NCBI GenBank assembly: GCA_030950375.1
Contig: JAUZRN010000010.1
Location: 62,001 to 126,000, forward strand
Direction of reading: 5' to 3'
DNA: 64,000 nt
From: Rhodothermus sp.
GTDB lineage: Bacteria; Bacteroidota; Rhodothermia; Rhodothermales; Rhodothermaceae
Made by a program: the position numbers and the translations under genes. How positions within the stretch are numbered: position 1 is the first letter of the stretch; each line of letters begins with the position of its first letter. This document shows, in pieces, positions 40,496-50,143 of the stretch. Under the pieces are notes generated by a model. It did no database searches. It was not told the DNA's origin and saw only the letters and a list, made by a program, of their open reading frames with translations.

Positions 40496-41680
40496 TTAGC
40501 GGGCAACAACGGTGCCAGGCCTTGGTGCGTCCAGAGAAGCCAACAACTGGCCGAGCTGCTCCAGCGAAGTCAGATTATGCACGGGCAGGAAATGATCAAT
40601 GTAAGGCAACGCGGCCCGCATGCCGCGCGTGAGCGGCTGATAGTGCGCATAGCGCAACAATGGATTAAGCCAGATCAGCCGATAGCAACTGCGTTGCAAC
40701 CGCGCGATTTCACGTGTCAGCAGTTCTGGATCCCCCCGGTCCAACCCATCGCTGATGATGAGCACAACGCCACTGGCAGGTAGCACACGCCGCAACCAGC
40801 GATAATTGAACGCGCGTAATGCTTCGCCAATGCGCGTACCGCCCGACCAGTCCTGCACCGTGCGCCCCACTTCGGCCAGTGCCACATCTACATCGCGCAG
40901 GCGAAGCTGATGCGTGATTCGTGTCAGACGTGTACCAAAGACAAAACTTTCAACCCGCCGAAGTCCACCCGTTATCGCATGCAGGAAGTGCAGAAGCAGT
41001 CGGCTGTAGCGCTCCATGGAGCCACTGATATCGCAGAGCGCTACCAGCACCCGGGACTTATAGCGCGGCAACCGCATGGCCAGATGCAACACTTCACCCT
41101 GCCGGCGCAGTGCCTGGCGTAGAGTACGACGCAGGTCAGGACGTCCCCGCCTTCCTCCAGGCTGCCAGCGACGTGTGCGCCGTGGCGGCATCGGCCAACG
41201 TAAGGTGCGCAAAAAGGCCCGCACGGCGGCTTCCTCTTCGGCTGTCATCTGCGCAAAGTCTTTGTGACGCAGCACCTCATCAGCGCTGTAGGTCAATACC
41301 AGCTCCACTTCCTGCTCTTCGGCCGCGGAGGAATCAGGGCGTGACCGATCCGAACGCAGTGCTTCCAGCGCCCGCGCCATACCCGGCGGCGGGGTAGGCG
41401 ACACCGGTGCGCGGGGCAGCAGCGCCGCCAGCTCTTCGGGCAGTGGCATCCGCCCCTGCCAGAATAACTGAAACACCTGATGGAAAAGCACTGCCTCGCT
41501 CTGCCGCCGCACAAATACGCTGAACAGGGCCTGCCGCACATCCTCCCGCTGCACCACACCCACCAGCTCCACAGCCCGTAGCGCATCCAGCACCTGATCG
41601 GTGCCAATCACCAGCCCGGCCCGGCGTAACGCCTGCGCAAAGGCCACAATCCGCGCGGTAATGTCTCCCCGACGATCCAT
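40496..41680 (-). CDS. CoxE-like VWA-domain protein
   Basis: The 394-residue protein has a helical N-terminal half, a basic Arg-rich linker and a C-terminal von Willebrand A domain. The metal-ion-dependent adhesion site is DISGSM (within VLVALCDISGSMERYSRLL), with GGTRIGEAL and IISDGLDRGD completing it. In carbon monoxide dehydrogenase clusters, CoxE works with the AAA+ CoxD to sulfurate or insert the Mo-Cu site of the large subunit. It starts 6 bp after the AAA+ gene stop. The enzyme subunits lie about 4-8 kb away on the same strand with other genes between. Confidence 0.86.
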   Translation of the reverse strand: MDRRGDITARIVAFAQALRRAGLVIGTDQVLDALRAVELVGVVQREDVRQALFSVFVRRQSEAVLFHQVFQLFWQGRMPLPEELAALLPRAPVSPTPPPGMARALEALRSDRSRPDSSAAEEQEVELVLTYSADEVLRHKDFAQMTAEEEAAVRAFLRTLRWPMPPRRTRRWQPGGRRGRPDLRRTLRQALRRQGEVLHLAMRLPRYKSRVLVALCDISGSMERYSRLLLHFLHAITGGLRRVESFVFGTRLTRITHQLRLRDVDVALAEVGRTVQDWSGGTRIGEALRAFNYRWLRRVLPASGVVLIISDGLDRGDPELLTREIARLQRSCYRLIWLNPLLRYAHYQPLTRGMRAALPYIDHFLPVHNLTSLEQLGQLLASLDAPRPGTVVAR

Positions 41681-41686
41681 CGCCCC

Positions 41687-42643
41687 TCACCCTGCCCCCA
41701 TTCGTGCTGCCTCCAGCAGACGTGCCTGCACCTCCGGCCGAAGCGCTATCTCCAGATCATCCCGGTATTTGAGCAGCGCGCCGAGGGTCTCCGAGACCGT
41801 TGCCGCATCCAGCTCGCTGTGGTCCAGCGCCAGCAGCGCTTCCGCCCAGTCGAGCGTTTCGGCCACACCAGGCGGCTTATACAGATCTTCTTCACGCAAT
41901 GCCTGCACAAAGGCAACAACCTGCCGAGCCAGCTGCTCGGCCAGTCCAGGCACGCGCCGCCGCACAATGGCCAGTTCTTTTTCAAAGGACGGATATTCCA
42001 CCCAGTAGTAAAGACAACGCCGTTTAAGCGCGTCGTGAATCTCACGCGTGCGGTTCGAGGTGATCACAACAACTGGCGGCACCTCGGCGCGAATGGTGCC
42101 CAGCTCAGGAATCGAAATCTGAAAATCCGATAGTAACTCCAGCAAAAAGGCCTCAAATTCTTCGTCGCTACGGTCCAGCTCGTCAATCAACAGCACCGGT
42201 GCCTGCCCGTCACGACTCTGCTGCACAACCTGCAACAGGGGCCGCGCAATCAAAAAGTCCGGACTAAAGATCTCAGCCAGCAGCCGATCACGGTCGACAT
42301 GGCCGGTTGCTTCCGCCAACCGGATCTGCAACATTTGCCGGGCATAATTCCACTCATAGACGGCCGTGTGTACGTCGAGCCCTTCGTAGCACTGCAACCG
42401 GATAAGCGGTACCTGCAACATGCGCGCAAGCACTTTAGCAACTTCGGTCTTACCAACACCGGGCTCGCCTTCCAGAAAAAGCGGCCGTCGCATCCGAAGC
42501 GCCAGAAAAATCGTTGTAGCCAGGCTTCGCTCGGCCACATAGTCGTGTGCGGCCAGCGCCTGCTGCACCGCCTCAATGGATTGAGGAATCACCACGTCTG
42601 ACCCCCAATTGGCTTTAACAAATCCGAAAAGCGTAGCACGCAC
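41687..42643 (-). CDS. MoxR/CoxD-like AAA+ ATPase
   Basis: AAA+ chaperone of 318 residues. Walker A GEPGVGKTE is at 59-67. Walker B is LLIDELDR near 150, with sensor region VVITSNRTREIHDALKRRCLYYW. The phrase RLQCYEGLDVHTAVYEWNYARQML is typical of CoxD and MoxR relatives. Such ATPases act with a VWA protein to mature metalloenzymes; the CoxE-like gene follows directly. The frame begins with GTG at 42643, but GTG 42595, preceded by GGGGG, is an equally good start. The HxlR regulator gene lies immediately upstream on the same strand. Confidence 0.88.
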   Translation of the reverse strand: MRATLFGFVKANWGSDVVIPQSIEAVQQALAAHDYVAERSLATTIFLALRMRRPLFLEGEPGVGKTEVAKVLARMLQVPLIRLQCYEGLDVHTAVYEWNYARQMLQIRLAEATGHVDRDRLLAEIFSPDFLIARPLLQVVQQSRDGQAPVLLIDELDRSDEEFEAFLLELLSDFQISIPELGTIRAEVPPVVVITSNRTREIHDALKRRCLYYWVEYPSFEKELAIVRRRVPGLAEQLARQVVAFVQALREEDLYKPPGVAETLDWAEALLALDHSELDAATVSETLGALLKYRDDLEIALRPEVQARLLEAARMGAG

Positions 42644-42664
42644 ATGCCGCCCGAACGTTTCTGG

Positions 42665-42985
42665 TCAACCCGGCACCCGAAGATAACGCCGTCCCCACGC
42701 CTCAATCGCCTGCATCACCTCCTCCAGTGCCCGTCCAGCTTCTGTCAGACTGTAGCAGGTACGGGGCGGCATGTACGACGTTATCTCTTTTTCGATCACA
42801 CCCAGCGCGGTCAATCGCTCCAGCCGCTGCGCCAACGTGGCGGAGTTGCACCCTCCGATAGCCCGCGCCAGCTCGTTGAACCCCCGCGGCGCCTCTAACA
42901 GCGCCCGGATGATGTGCAACGTCCACTTCTCCTGCAATAACTCGATCGCTGCATAAACCGGACAGAAACGTTCCCCTTGCTTCAC
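42665..42985 (-). CDS. HxlR-family transcriptional regulator
   Basis: The 106-residue winged-helix regulator has the family start CPVYAAIELLQEKWTLHIIRALL, with Cys8 as a possible thiol sensor. The recognition helix region is FNELARAIGGCNSATLAQRLERL, and the wing follows in YSLTEAGRAL. Its gene is divergent from a DoxX gene, with 108 bp between starts. The usual pattern of such pairs suggests control of doxX in response to a redox or electrophile signal. Confidence 0.92.
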   Translation of the reverse strand: MKQGERFCPVYAAIELLQEKWTLHIIRALLEAPRGFNELARAIGGCNSATLAQRLERLTALGVIEKEITSYMPPRTCYSLTEAGRALEEVMQAIEAWGRRYLRVPG

Positions 42986-43031
42986 TGCTCAAAGGTTCAC
43001 AGTTCGTTACACAGTTTACAATCTAAAGTGC

Positions 43032-43065
43032 TTGACTTTGCAAATCAACAACATTTATTTGTTGA
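43032..43065 (+). promoter_or_regulatory. Predicted doxX promoter with overlapping inverted repeat
   Basis: TTGACT (43032-43037) and TATTTG (43056-43061) are separated by 18 bp and lie about 33 bp before the doxX start. TCAACA (43045-43050) and TGTTGA (43060-43065) form an inverted repeat over the second box. The overlap suggests an HxlR operator that blocks the promoter. Confidence 0.4.
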
Positions 43066-43093
43066 AACAAACAATAACCAACCGGCAACATCC

Positions 43094-43459
43094 ATGGAGG
43101 GCGTATTCTGGGTAGGCCGCATCCTGTTTGGTGGATACTTTGTGCTGAGCGGCCTGAATCACCTGCTTCAGCTAAATCAGATGGCATCGTATGCGGCCAC
43201 TAAAAAGGTACCGGCACCCAAACTGGCAGTTATCGTCACAGGCCTGATGTTGCTGGCCGGCGGTCTGAGTGTTCTGACCGGCCTGTATGTACAGCTCGGT
43301 CTGTGGTTGCTGGTCATCTTCCTGGTGGTTGTGACGCCCTGGATGCACAATTTCTGGACCGTGCAAGATTCTATGCAACGCATGGGCGAACAGGTAAACT
43401 TCTTCAAAAATGTCGGGTTGCTGGGTGCCACGCTACTGCTGCTGTACCTCTGGAGCTAA
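43094..43459 (+). CDS. DoxX-family membrane protein
   Basis: The 121-residue protein has four transmembrane segments. It starts MEGVFWVGRILFGGYFVLSGL, with the family FxxSGLxH pattern and KVPAPKLAVIVTGLMLL. DoxX proteins are quinone-linked or thiol-stress membrane proteins of uncertain function. The ATG at 43094 is used; the frame upstream to 42977 overlaps the divergent regulator. Likely controlled by the adjacent HxlR gene. Confidence 0.9.
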   Translation: MEGVFWVGRILFGGYFVLSGLNHLLQLNQMASYAATKKVPAPKLAVIVTGLMLLAGGLSVLTGLYVQLGLWLLVIFLVVVTPWMHNFWTVQDSMQRMGEQVNFFKNVGLLGATLLLLYLWS

Positions 43460-44150
43460 GAGCGCCGTGCTATGGCCGTGTTGTCCGGAAAGCAATGGTT
43501 TTTGCTGATGCGTTCCACGTGCCCGTGCTAACGAAAGCATGGAAGCGAGCGGTTACTGGACTGCTGCGTGGAGGATCTGTTGCCGGAACAGCCCCTGATC
43601 GTACGGATCCGGAACCACTACCCGAAAGCGCCTCCTGATCTGACCACAGAGACGTCTTGATAGCGCCGTGATTTTGCAGGCCAAGTAAGCTGCTTCAAGC
43701 ACGGAAAATCTGTGATCAGCTACTGTGGATCTGAATGGCGCTGACGCGCTGCGCGGGCGGGCGCGCGGCGTTGCATCGTTGCTGACCGAAGTGCCCGACA
43801 AGGTCAGGGGGCATTCCACGTGGTCTATACCTCGACCGCTTGTCAATGCTTTACGGGAAGCGCGAAGTATGGTCCTTCCACCAGCTATCAAACTACAATA
43901 GAATCGAATACGAACGCGGACGATCGCCAATGGCCCGTGAACAGTTCGAAACATTCTGTACGCTGTATAGCGTCAGCTTTGTAGGTAACTCGCAGGAAGG
44001 GAGCGCAAAGAGGCTCTATCCGTCTCCTGAACTGTTCGAGTACGACTGTTTTCGCTCCCGCCTCACGGCCCTGTCACAGGGTAAGGAGGCACTCCAAGGC
44101 AGAAGGTGCCGAGCGTAATTCTACGCAAACAGACTGCGCTGCAGATTAAG
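43460..44150. other. Gene-poor region, possible gene relics
   Basis: These 691 bp hold no convincing gene. A 92-codon plus frame (43840-44118) and a 133-codon minus frame (43553-43954) overlap each other and lack motifs. A third frame near 43540-43661 reads like a short protein end (LLPEQPLIVRIRNHY) but begins at a stop. The section 43736-43780 is very GC-rich. The region could be debris of a transposon or a lost gene. Confidence 0.5.
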
Positions 44151-45077
44151 TCAGTTCATTGCCATGAGTAATCCAGCCGCATCCAACAGAAAGATCTCGA
44201 CACGATTATGGGAAGCGTTGTAGCCGGTACCGGCCATGTAGCGTCCGTTGTACGACACGACGGGTGCTCCCCAGAACATAGACCCGTGCGACAGCAACCC
44301 ATCATATACCTTGCTCAACCGCTGCATCTTACCTTTTTGCCAGTGGAACGTATGCCAGATTCCCTCTTTATCCTGCGCAACGCCGACGATCACCGTACCG
44401 TCTTCGGACACCCAGACGGCCTTGCTATCCCATCCTCCCAGTGTGCCCAGATCTTCCATACCCCTTTCGGCCGTCCACCGAAAAGCCCGGCGTCGTCCCC
44501 GCGCATCTTCAGCCATCCCCACCACGACACGCCCATTGGCCGATACGGCCAATGCCTGGCTCCAGTTGCCTCCCAGCGTGCCCAGATCTTCCATGCCCCT
44601 TTCGGCCGTCCACCGAAAAGCCCGAAACCGCCCCGACGCATCTTCGGCCATGCCCACTACCACACGCCCATCAGCCGACACCGCCAATGCCTCGCTCTCC
44701 GAGCCCCCCAGCGTGCCCAGATCTTCCATGCCTCCCTCCACACTCCAACGGAACGCCCGCGCATGGCCGTAGCCACTCTCGGCCATTCCGACCACCACGC
44801 GTCCATCTCCAGATACAGCCAGGGCCTGACTCCGCAGCCCCCCCAGAGTGCCCAGCTCCTGTACGCCTTCCCAGACAGTCCACCGAAAGGCCTTACTTCG
44901 TCCCTGCTCATCACGGGCAACTCCAACCACCACCCCACCGTTAGCCGAAACCCCCGTCAATCGATGTACGGCAAGCTCTCGCAACTCAACCCATGTAAAC
45001 GATTGTCCCTGAACGCTCCTCCCCGCTATTACCAGGCAAAACAGCATGGCCGCCCAGATCCGCACCAAGCACTTCAT
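44151..45077 (-). CDS. Secreted HAF-repeat protein
   Basis: The 308-residue protein has a signal peptide (about 8-25, ending VQGQ). It carries five tandem 45-residue-type modules, each with GTLGG, xALAVS, GRVVVGMA and RAFRW phrases. This is the HAF-repeat (extracellular repeat) family, predicted to form a beta-propeller-like fold on the cell surface or outside. Function is unknown. The ATG at 45077 begins the signal peptide. Four of the repeats are near identical in DNA at exact 135-bp spacing, suggesting recent duplication. It is divergent from the VOC dioxygenase gene. Confidence 0.85.
   Translation of the reverse strand: MKCLVRIWAAMLFCLVIAGRSVQGQSFTWVELRELAVHRLTGVSANGGVVVGVARDEQGRSKAFRWTVWEGVQELGTLGGLRSQALAVSGDGRVVVGMAESGYGHARAFRWSVEGGMEDLGTLGGSESEALAVSADGRVVVGMAEDASGRFRAFRWTAERGMEDLGTLGGNWSQALAVSANGRVVVGMAEDARGRRRAFRWTAERGMEDLGTLGGWDSKAVWVSEDGTVIVGVAQDKEGIWHTFHWQKGKMQRLSKVYDGLLSHGSMFWGAPVVSYNGRYMAGTGYNASHNRVEIFLLDAAGLLMAMN
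44443..44982. repeat. Four tandem 135-bp direct repeats inside the HAF gene
   Basis: GTGCCCAG recurs at 44443, 44578, 44713 and 44848, exactly 135 bp apart, and the surrounding bases match closely in the first three units. Each unit encodes one 45-residue HAF module. The fourth unit is more diverged. Confidence 0.88.
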
Positions 45078-45265
45078 AGCTATTTTGGGTTTGTAGTCAC
45101 AATGTTCGCTATTACCGCGAGCCGTCCTGAAGGCCGAGATGCCCCCCATTCAGTATCGGTCGGTGCCTCCAGAAGTTTAACGGTTTTCCGCATCTACCTC
45201 TATGCACCGAAAGGTGGGGCTTGTTTGAACCCGGTAGGGACGTTCAACCTAAAAAAAAAGACGGG

Positions 45266-46042
45266 ATGAAAGCAACCTTTCCGATTCGGATTCGTGCGTT
45301 GACGCTGCGCGTCCGCGACATAAACGTCCAGCGCACTTTTTACCATGAAGTGCTGGGTCTTCCTGTCTTGGAAGCAGCCACCGACCGGCTGGTCCTGGGC
45401 CCGGAAAGTGGTACGTTCACGTTGGAACTGTGGAGCGATCCATCAGCACCATTGCGTCCCTGGCCTTCGATTGGTCTCTACCATGTAGCTCTGCGCTTAC
45501 CCGACCGGCAACATCTGGCCGCGGTTGCCAGACGTCTACTGACTCATCATGTCTTTTTTGAGGGCGCAGCCGATCATGCAGTCTCAGAAGCCCTCTACTT
45601 TCGGGATCCAGAGGGCAACGGGCTGGAGCTGTACGCAGACCGTCCGCCCGAAGCCTGGCCGCGTCAGGGACCGCTCATGATAACCGAGCCGCTGGATCTC
45701 GATGCTCTGCTGCGCAACGCCCGACCGGCCCCCTGCCCTCCAGAAGTGTGCATCGGTCATCTGCATCTGCACGTGCCCGACCTGGACAGCGCAGAGCAAT
45801 TCTTTGCCGGCCGGCTGGGGATGGCCGTTACGCTACGTACCTATCCCGGGGCCCGCTTTTTTGCCTACGACGGTTACCACCATCATGTGGGTGCCAATAT
45901 CTGGGCTCGTGGCCGCCGCGCTCCGGCTCATGCAACCGGACTCCTGGCCTACACGCTCCATGTCCCCCCTGCTATTGCCCGCACCCTTCCATCCTCCCTT
46001 CAGGATCCGGTCGGCGCTACTGTGCATGTACGGGCCGAGTAA
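45266..46042 (+). CDS. Two-domain VOC dioxygenase (catechol 2,3-dioxygenase-like)
   Basis: The 258-residue protein carries two vicinal-oxygen-chelate domains, about 8-130 and 155-258. Candidate metal ligands are the His in GLYHVAL, the His in GHLHLHVPDLD and the Glu in GNGLELYAD. The repeat SAEQFFAGRLGM marks the second domain start, as in CatE-type extradiol dioxygenases. The substrate is unknown; glyoxalase, fosfomycin-resistance or catechol roles share the fold. ATG 45266 is used. It is convergent with coxM, with 11 bp between stops. Confidence 0.82.
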   Translation: MKATFPIRIRALTLRVRDINVQRTFYHEVLGLPVLEAATDRLVLGPESGTFTLELWSDPSAPLRPWPSIGLYHVALRLPDRQHLAAVARRLLTHHVFFEGAADHAVSEALYFRDPEGNGLELYADRPPEAWPRQGPLMITEPLDLDALLRNARPAPCPPEVCIGHLHLHVPDLDSAEQFFAGRLGMAVTLRTYPGARFFAYDGYHHHVGANIWARGRRAPAHATGLLAYTLHVPPAIARTLPSSLQDPVGATVHVRAE

Positions 46043-46053
46043 CGCGCAGCGCC

Positions 46054-46923
46054 TTAACTACGGGCCCGCTCGGCAGCCTGTCGGAGCGCTCGCCGCGTGA
46101 GCACGTGACACAGGTGGGCCCGGTACTCGGCCGTCGCTGCCAGATCACTGAGCAGGTCGTCGGGATCGACCAGATCCTCCAGAGCAGCGGTCAATGTTCG
46201 GTCGTCAATGGGACGACCTGTGAGTTGTTCTTCTGCGCGGGTTGCCCGGAAAGCTGCTGGCGCAGCCCCTGTAATGCCGATCCGCACTTCGGCACAGGTA
46301 TCATCCGGAGCCAGCTTGACAAAGGCCGCGACCCCTACCACCGCATAGCGTGAGGCCGGGTTCGGAAATTTGAGATAGGCGGCACCACTGCGCGGCGGCA
46401 TAGTCGGCACGCGCACGCGCGTAAGCATTTCACTCGGCCGAAGCGCCGTGGTAAAGAGCCCCTGAAAGAATTCACGGGCAGCAATCGTTCGACTGCCGTC
46501 CGGTCCTGTCGCCTCAATTTCGGCATCCAGTGCCAACATGACGGCCGGATAATCGGCAGCCGGATCGGCATGCGCCAGGCTTCCCCCGATTGTGCCCTTG
46601 TTACGTACCTGGGGATCGCCAATCAGGGCGGCTGCTTCGGGCAGCACCGGACACTTTTGTTTAAGCAACGTAGAAAACTCAATCATCCGGTGTGTAACCA
46701 GAGCGCCCAGCTCGATACGCCCGTCCTGCTCCCGGATTTCTGTCAGCTCCCGGATGCCGCCAATATCAATGAGCAGCTCCGGTGTACTCAAACGGAGCTT
46801 CATGAGCGGGATGAGGCTATGTCCGCCCGCAAGCAACTTGGCCTCGTCGCCGTGCGCTCGAAGCAGCGCGAGTGCTTCCTCGACTGTGCGCGCTTTTTTG
46901 TATTCAAAAGTTTGTGGAATCAT
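46054..46923 (-). CDS. CO-dehydrogenase-type FAD subunit (CoxM-like)
   Basis: FAD-binding middle subunit of a molybdenum hydroxylase, 289 residues. The flavin sites are AGGHSLIPLMKLRLS (about 32-46) and TIGGSLAHADPAADYPAV (about 111-128), as in CoxM and xanthine dehydrogenase FAD subunits. It carries electrons from the [2Fe-2S] subunit to an acceptor. The start ATG lies 24 bp after the large-subunit stop. The order on the minus strand is small, large, medium subunit, unlike the coxMSL order of classical CO oxidisers. Confidence 0.93.
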   Translation of the reverse strand: MIPQTFEYKKARTVEEALALLRAHGDEAKLLAGGHSLIPLMKLRLSTPELLIDIGGIRELTEIREQDGRIELGALVTHRMIEFSTLLKQKCPVLPEAAALIGDPQVRNKGTIGGSLAHADPAADYPAVMLALDAEIEATGPDGSRTIAAREFFQGLFTTALRPSEMLTRVRVPTMPPRSGAAYLKFPNPASRYAVVGVAAFVKLAPDDTCAEVRIGITGAAPAAFRATRAEEQLTGRPIDDRTLTAALEDLVDPDDLLSDLAATAEYRAHLCHVLTRRALRQAAERARS

Positions 46924-46947
46924 GGCCGTACTGGTTGTTGAAGGTGA

Positions 46948-49320
46948 TCAGGAAGCAGCTCCGTCGGTAGGCAGCCCCCGCATAGCCCGCCAGACACGCT
47001 CAGGCGTCAGCGGCATGGGTAGATCACGCACGCCCAAGTGATAAAGCGCATCGATGACGGCATTGACCACACAGGCCGTGGCCGCAATCGTCCCGGCTTC
47101 GCCAGCGCCCTTGGCTCCCAGCGGATTGTGGGGGCACGGGGTCTCCTGATGCCCGACCTCAAACGACGGCAGATCATCGGCCCGCGGCAAGGCATAGTCC
47201 AGGAGCGAGCCGGTCAACAGCTGACCACTGCCGCGGTCATAGACGGCTCCTTCGAGCAAAGCCTGTCCGACCCCCTGCGCCACTCCTCCGTGAATCTGAC
47301 CTTCCACAATCATCGGGTTGATGATCCGTCCCACATCGTCCACGGCAAGATAGCGCAACAGCTTCACCTTACCGGTATCCGGATCGACCTCAACGACCGA
47401 CAGATGCGCTCCAAACGGGAAGGTGAAGTTGGCCGGATCGTAGAAAGCATTTTCTTCCAGACCGGGCTCCAGATCCTCCGGATAGTCGTGGGGTACATAG
47501 GCCGTCAGCGCAATGTCGCCAAAGCTAATGGCCCGGTCGGTGCCTTTCACGATAAACTGGCCGTTTCGGAACTCCAGGTCTTCTTCAGCCACCTCGAGCT
47601 TATGCGCGGCAATCTTACGGGCTTTGGCCTTGATCTTTTCGAGCGCCCGATAGATGGCACTGCCTCCTGTAGCCAGACTGCGCGAGCCATACGTGCCCAT
47701 TCCAAAAGGAATCTCGGCCGTATCGCCATGAACGACTTCCACATCCTCCAATGGGATACCCAGCTCGTGCGCTACGATCTGCGCAAACGTTGTCTCGTGT
47801 CCCTGGCCATGCGAATGCGTGCCGGTAAAGACCTGGACCTTACCGGTAGGCATGACGCGAATGGCTGCGCTTTCGTACAGTCCAGCCCGTACGCCAATGG
47901 CCCCGGCTACCTTCGAGGGAGCCAGCCCGCACGCTTCGATATAGCAGGACAGACCGATACCAATCAGCCGTCCTTCTTCGCGGGCTCGCTGCTGCTCTGC
48001 ACGCAGTTTCTCGTAATCGGCCATCTCCAGCACTTTGTTGAGCGCCCCCTCGTAATTGCCGCTGTCGTACTGGAGCACCACTGGCGTCTGGTAGGGGAAT
48101 TCATCGGGCTGGATGAAATTCCGTCGCCGCAATTCGGCCGGATCAATGCCCATTTCGTGGGCGGCCAGATCGACCAGCCGTTCTACTACATAGGTAGCCT
48201 CGGGACGTCCGGCCCCGCGATAGGCATCAACCGGCGTGGTATTCGTAAAGACACCTTTTACTTCGACATGGATGTTTGGCGTCTTGTACTGCCCTGCCAG
48301 CAATGTGCCGTAGAGCCAGGTAGGTACGCCGGGAGCAAACGTCGAAAGGTAGGCCCCCAGATTGGCGATCGTACGCACCCGCAGCCCTACGATGCGGCCG
48401 TCGCGATCGAAGCCCATCTCGGCTGTGGTAATGTGGTCACGACCGTGGGCATCAGTCATAAAGCTTTCACTACGGACGGCCGTCCACTTCACAGGGCGTC
48501 CCAGTTTGCGACTACTCCAGGCACAGATCACCTCTTCTGGGTAGTGAAAAATCTTCGAGCCAAAGCCCCCACCCACATCCGGGGAGATGACACGCACTTT
48601 GTGCTCGGGGATTTTCAGTACAAAAGCGCTCAGCAACAGCCGAATCAGATGCGGATTCTGCGACGAGGTGTAGAGCGTTAGCTCGTCACGGCCCGGATCG
48701 TAGTGGCCGATCGCCGAGCGGGGTTCGATAGCATTCGGAATAAGTCGCTGGTTGACAAACTCCAGCTTCGTGATGTGATGGGCTGCCGCCAGCGCCCGAT
48801 CGGTAGCTTCGCGATCGCCCAGCTCCCAAACGTAACACAGGTTACCGGGCGCTTCGTCATGTACCAGTGGCGCTCCTTCTTTGAGAGCCTCGGCGGCGTC
48901 CACCACCGCCGGTAATTCCTCGTAGTCCACCTCTACCAGCTCAGCGGCATCACGGGCAGCTGCTTTCGTCTCAGCAATCACAACGGCCACCCCATCCCCC
49001 ACATAGCGCACCTTATCAACTGCCAGCGCATAATGGGGCGGCTCTTTCATATCAGAACCAATTTGCCAGCCTGTGGGCAACGAATCCACCCCGTCGTCGA
49101 GCATATCCTTGCCCGTGAAGACCGCCACAACGCCCGGATGCTGGCGAGCCTTCTCGGTGTTAATCGCACGAATCCGCGCATGCGCATGCGGACTGCGTAC
49201 AATCCAGGCATAGAGCATGCCTGGCAACACGATGTCGTCGGTATACCGCCCCTGCCCGGTTACAAAACGCCGATCCTCAACCCGGCGAATAGGGGCTCCA
49301 ATATAAGTTCTGGCTTCCAT
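46948..49320 (-). CDS. Form II CO-dehydrogenase-like molybdenum hydroxylase, large subunit
   Basis: The 790-residue molybdopterin-cytosine-dinucleotide-type subunit has the fold's GGFGSK segment (about 252) and [12 protein letters not shown], with the catalytic Glu741. The active-site loop reads AYRGAGR (366-372). True form I CO dehydrogenases have AYRCSFR, whose Cys holds the copper of the Mo-Cu site. This protein lacks that Cys and belongs to the form II group, whose substrates are uncertain (CO oxidation not established; aldehydes, purines or nicotinate-like compounds possible). It lies between the small and medium subunit genes. Confidence 0.94.
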   Translation of the reverse strand: MEARTYIGAPIRRVEDRRFVTGQGRYTDDIVLPGMLYAWIVRSPHAHARIRAINTEKARQHPGVVAVFTGKDMLDDGVDSLPTGWQIGSDMKEPPHYALAVDKVRYVGDGVAVVIAETKAAARDAAELVEVDYEELPAVVDAAEALKEGAPLVHDEAPGNLCYVWELGDREATDRALAAAHHITKLEFVNQRLIPNAIEPRSAIGHYDPGRDELTLYTSSQNPHLIRLLLSAFVLKIPEHKVRVISPDVGGGFGSKIFHYPEEVICAWSSRKLGRPVKWTAVRSESFMTDAHGRDHITTAEMGFDRDGRIVGLRVRTIANLGAYLSTFAPGVPTWLYGTLLAGQYKTPNIHVEVKGVFTNTTPVDAYRGAGRPEATYVVERLVDLAAHEMGIDPAELRRRNFIQPDEFPYQTPVVLQYDSGNYEGALNKVLEMADYEKLRAEQQRAREEGRLIGIGLSCYIEACGLAPSKVAGAIGVRAGLYESAAIRVMPTGKVQVFTGTHSHGQGHETTFAQIVAHELGIPLEDVEVVHGDTAEIPFGMGTYGSRSLATGGSAIYRALEKIKAKARKIAAHKLEVAEEDLEFRNGQFIVKGTDRAISFGDIALTAYVPHDYPEDLEPGLEENAFYDPANFTFPFGAHLSVVEVDPDTGKVKLLRYLAVDDVGRIINPMIVEGQIHGGVAQGVGQALLEGAVYDRGSGQLLTGSLLDYALPRADDLPSFEVGHQETPCPHNPLGAKGAGEAGTIAATACVVNAVIDALYHLGVRDLPMPLTPERVWRAMRGLPTDGAAS

Positions 49321-49358
49321 CGTCTACGCTCGTTGTTTGGTTCATAGCGATGCGTCCA

Positions 49359-49874
49359 TCAGGAAGCACCGGTGGGAGCTGTCTCGCCTCGTGGTACGAC
49401 GGCCTCCCCACGCATACGGGCGGCTGCGTACTGAATAGCCCGTACAATGTTGTGATAGCCTGTACACCGACAGTAATTCCCCTCCAGCGCATGTCGGATC
49501 TCTGCCTCCGATGGATTCGGATTACGTTTGAGCAGGTCGGCCGCCGCCATGATGATCCCCGGCGTGCAAAAGCCACACTGCAAGCCGTGCTCCTGCCAGA
49601 ACCCCTCCTGAAGCGGATGCAGCTGGCCATCCTGAGCCAGCCCTTCAATCGTGGTGATCTCACAGCCGTCGGCCTGCACCGCAAACATGGTGCAGGATTT
49701 GACAGCCTCGCCATTGACATGCACCGTGCAGGCGCCGCACTGGCTGGTGTCGCACCCCACATGCGTGCCCGTTAGTCCCAGCACGTCGCGGATCAGCTCA
49801 ACCAGCAACATGCGGGGTTCGACCTCCACCTGATGCGTCTGCCCATTGACCGTCACCTGAATCGTATGCCGCAT
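49359..49874 (-). CDS. CO-dehydrogenase-type [2Fe-2S] small subunit (CoxS-like)
   Basis: The 171-residue iron-sulfur subunit binds two clusters. A plant-ferredoxin-type site uses Cys41, Cys46, Cys49 and Cys61 ([14 protein letters not shown]). A C-terminal helical site uses Cys100, Cys103, Cys135 and Cys137 (CGFCTPG, YCRCTGY). ATG 49874 has AGGAGGTGG upstream, a strong Shine-Dalgarno, so the longer frame to 49946 is rejected. It is first of the leftward three-subunit operon, divergent from glpD. Confidence 0.95.
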   Translation of the reverse strand: MRHTIQVTVNGQTHQVEVEPRMLLVELIRDVLGLTGTHVGCDTSQCGACTVHVNGEAVKSCTMFAVQADGCEITTIEGLAQDGQLHPLQEGFWQEHGLQCGFCTPGIIMAAADLLKRNPNPSEAEIRHALEGNYCRCTGYHNIVRAIQYAAARMRGEAVVPRGETAPTGAS

Positions 49875-50143
49875 GACGCCACCTCCTGGTTTAACCAAGT
49901 GCTTGCACTGGATTGACTTTTTCTCGGATCTCACTCCGACCTTCATTGCTGATTAGTTAAAAATTTCCCAATCTTCAATCAAGAGGTAGCCCGCATTTTT
50001 GACTGCGTTACCAGTTTGTAACAATTTCCGGTGAGACAAAAAGCGTCTCTCTCGAAATCCCTCATCGGAACTGGACCACCTCCCACCGGTGGAAGATTTG
50101 CGTTGTTTAAGTGATCTCGTATCCGAACGCTGTCTCCGCCTCC

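Noticed and set aside
47038-48681. 547-codon plus-strand frame opposite the Cox large subunit
   Set aside because: Antisense shadow; no motif, while the minus strand encodes a full molybdenum hydroxylase.
46948-49320. True (form I) carbon monoxide dehydrogenase
   Set aside because: The active-site loop is AYRGAGR and lacks the copper-binding cysteine of AYRCSFR.
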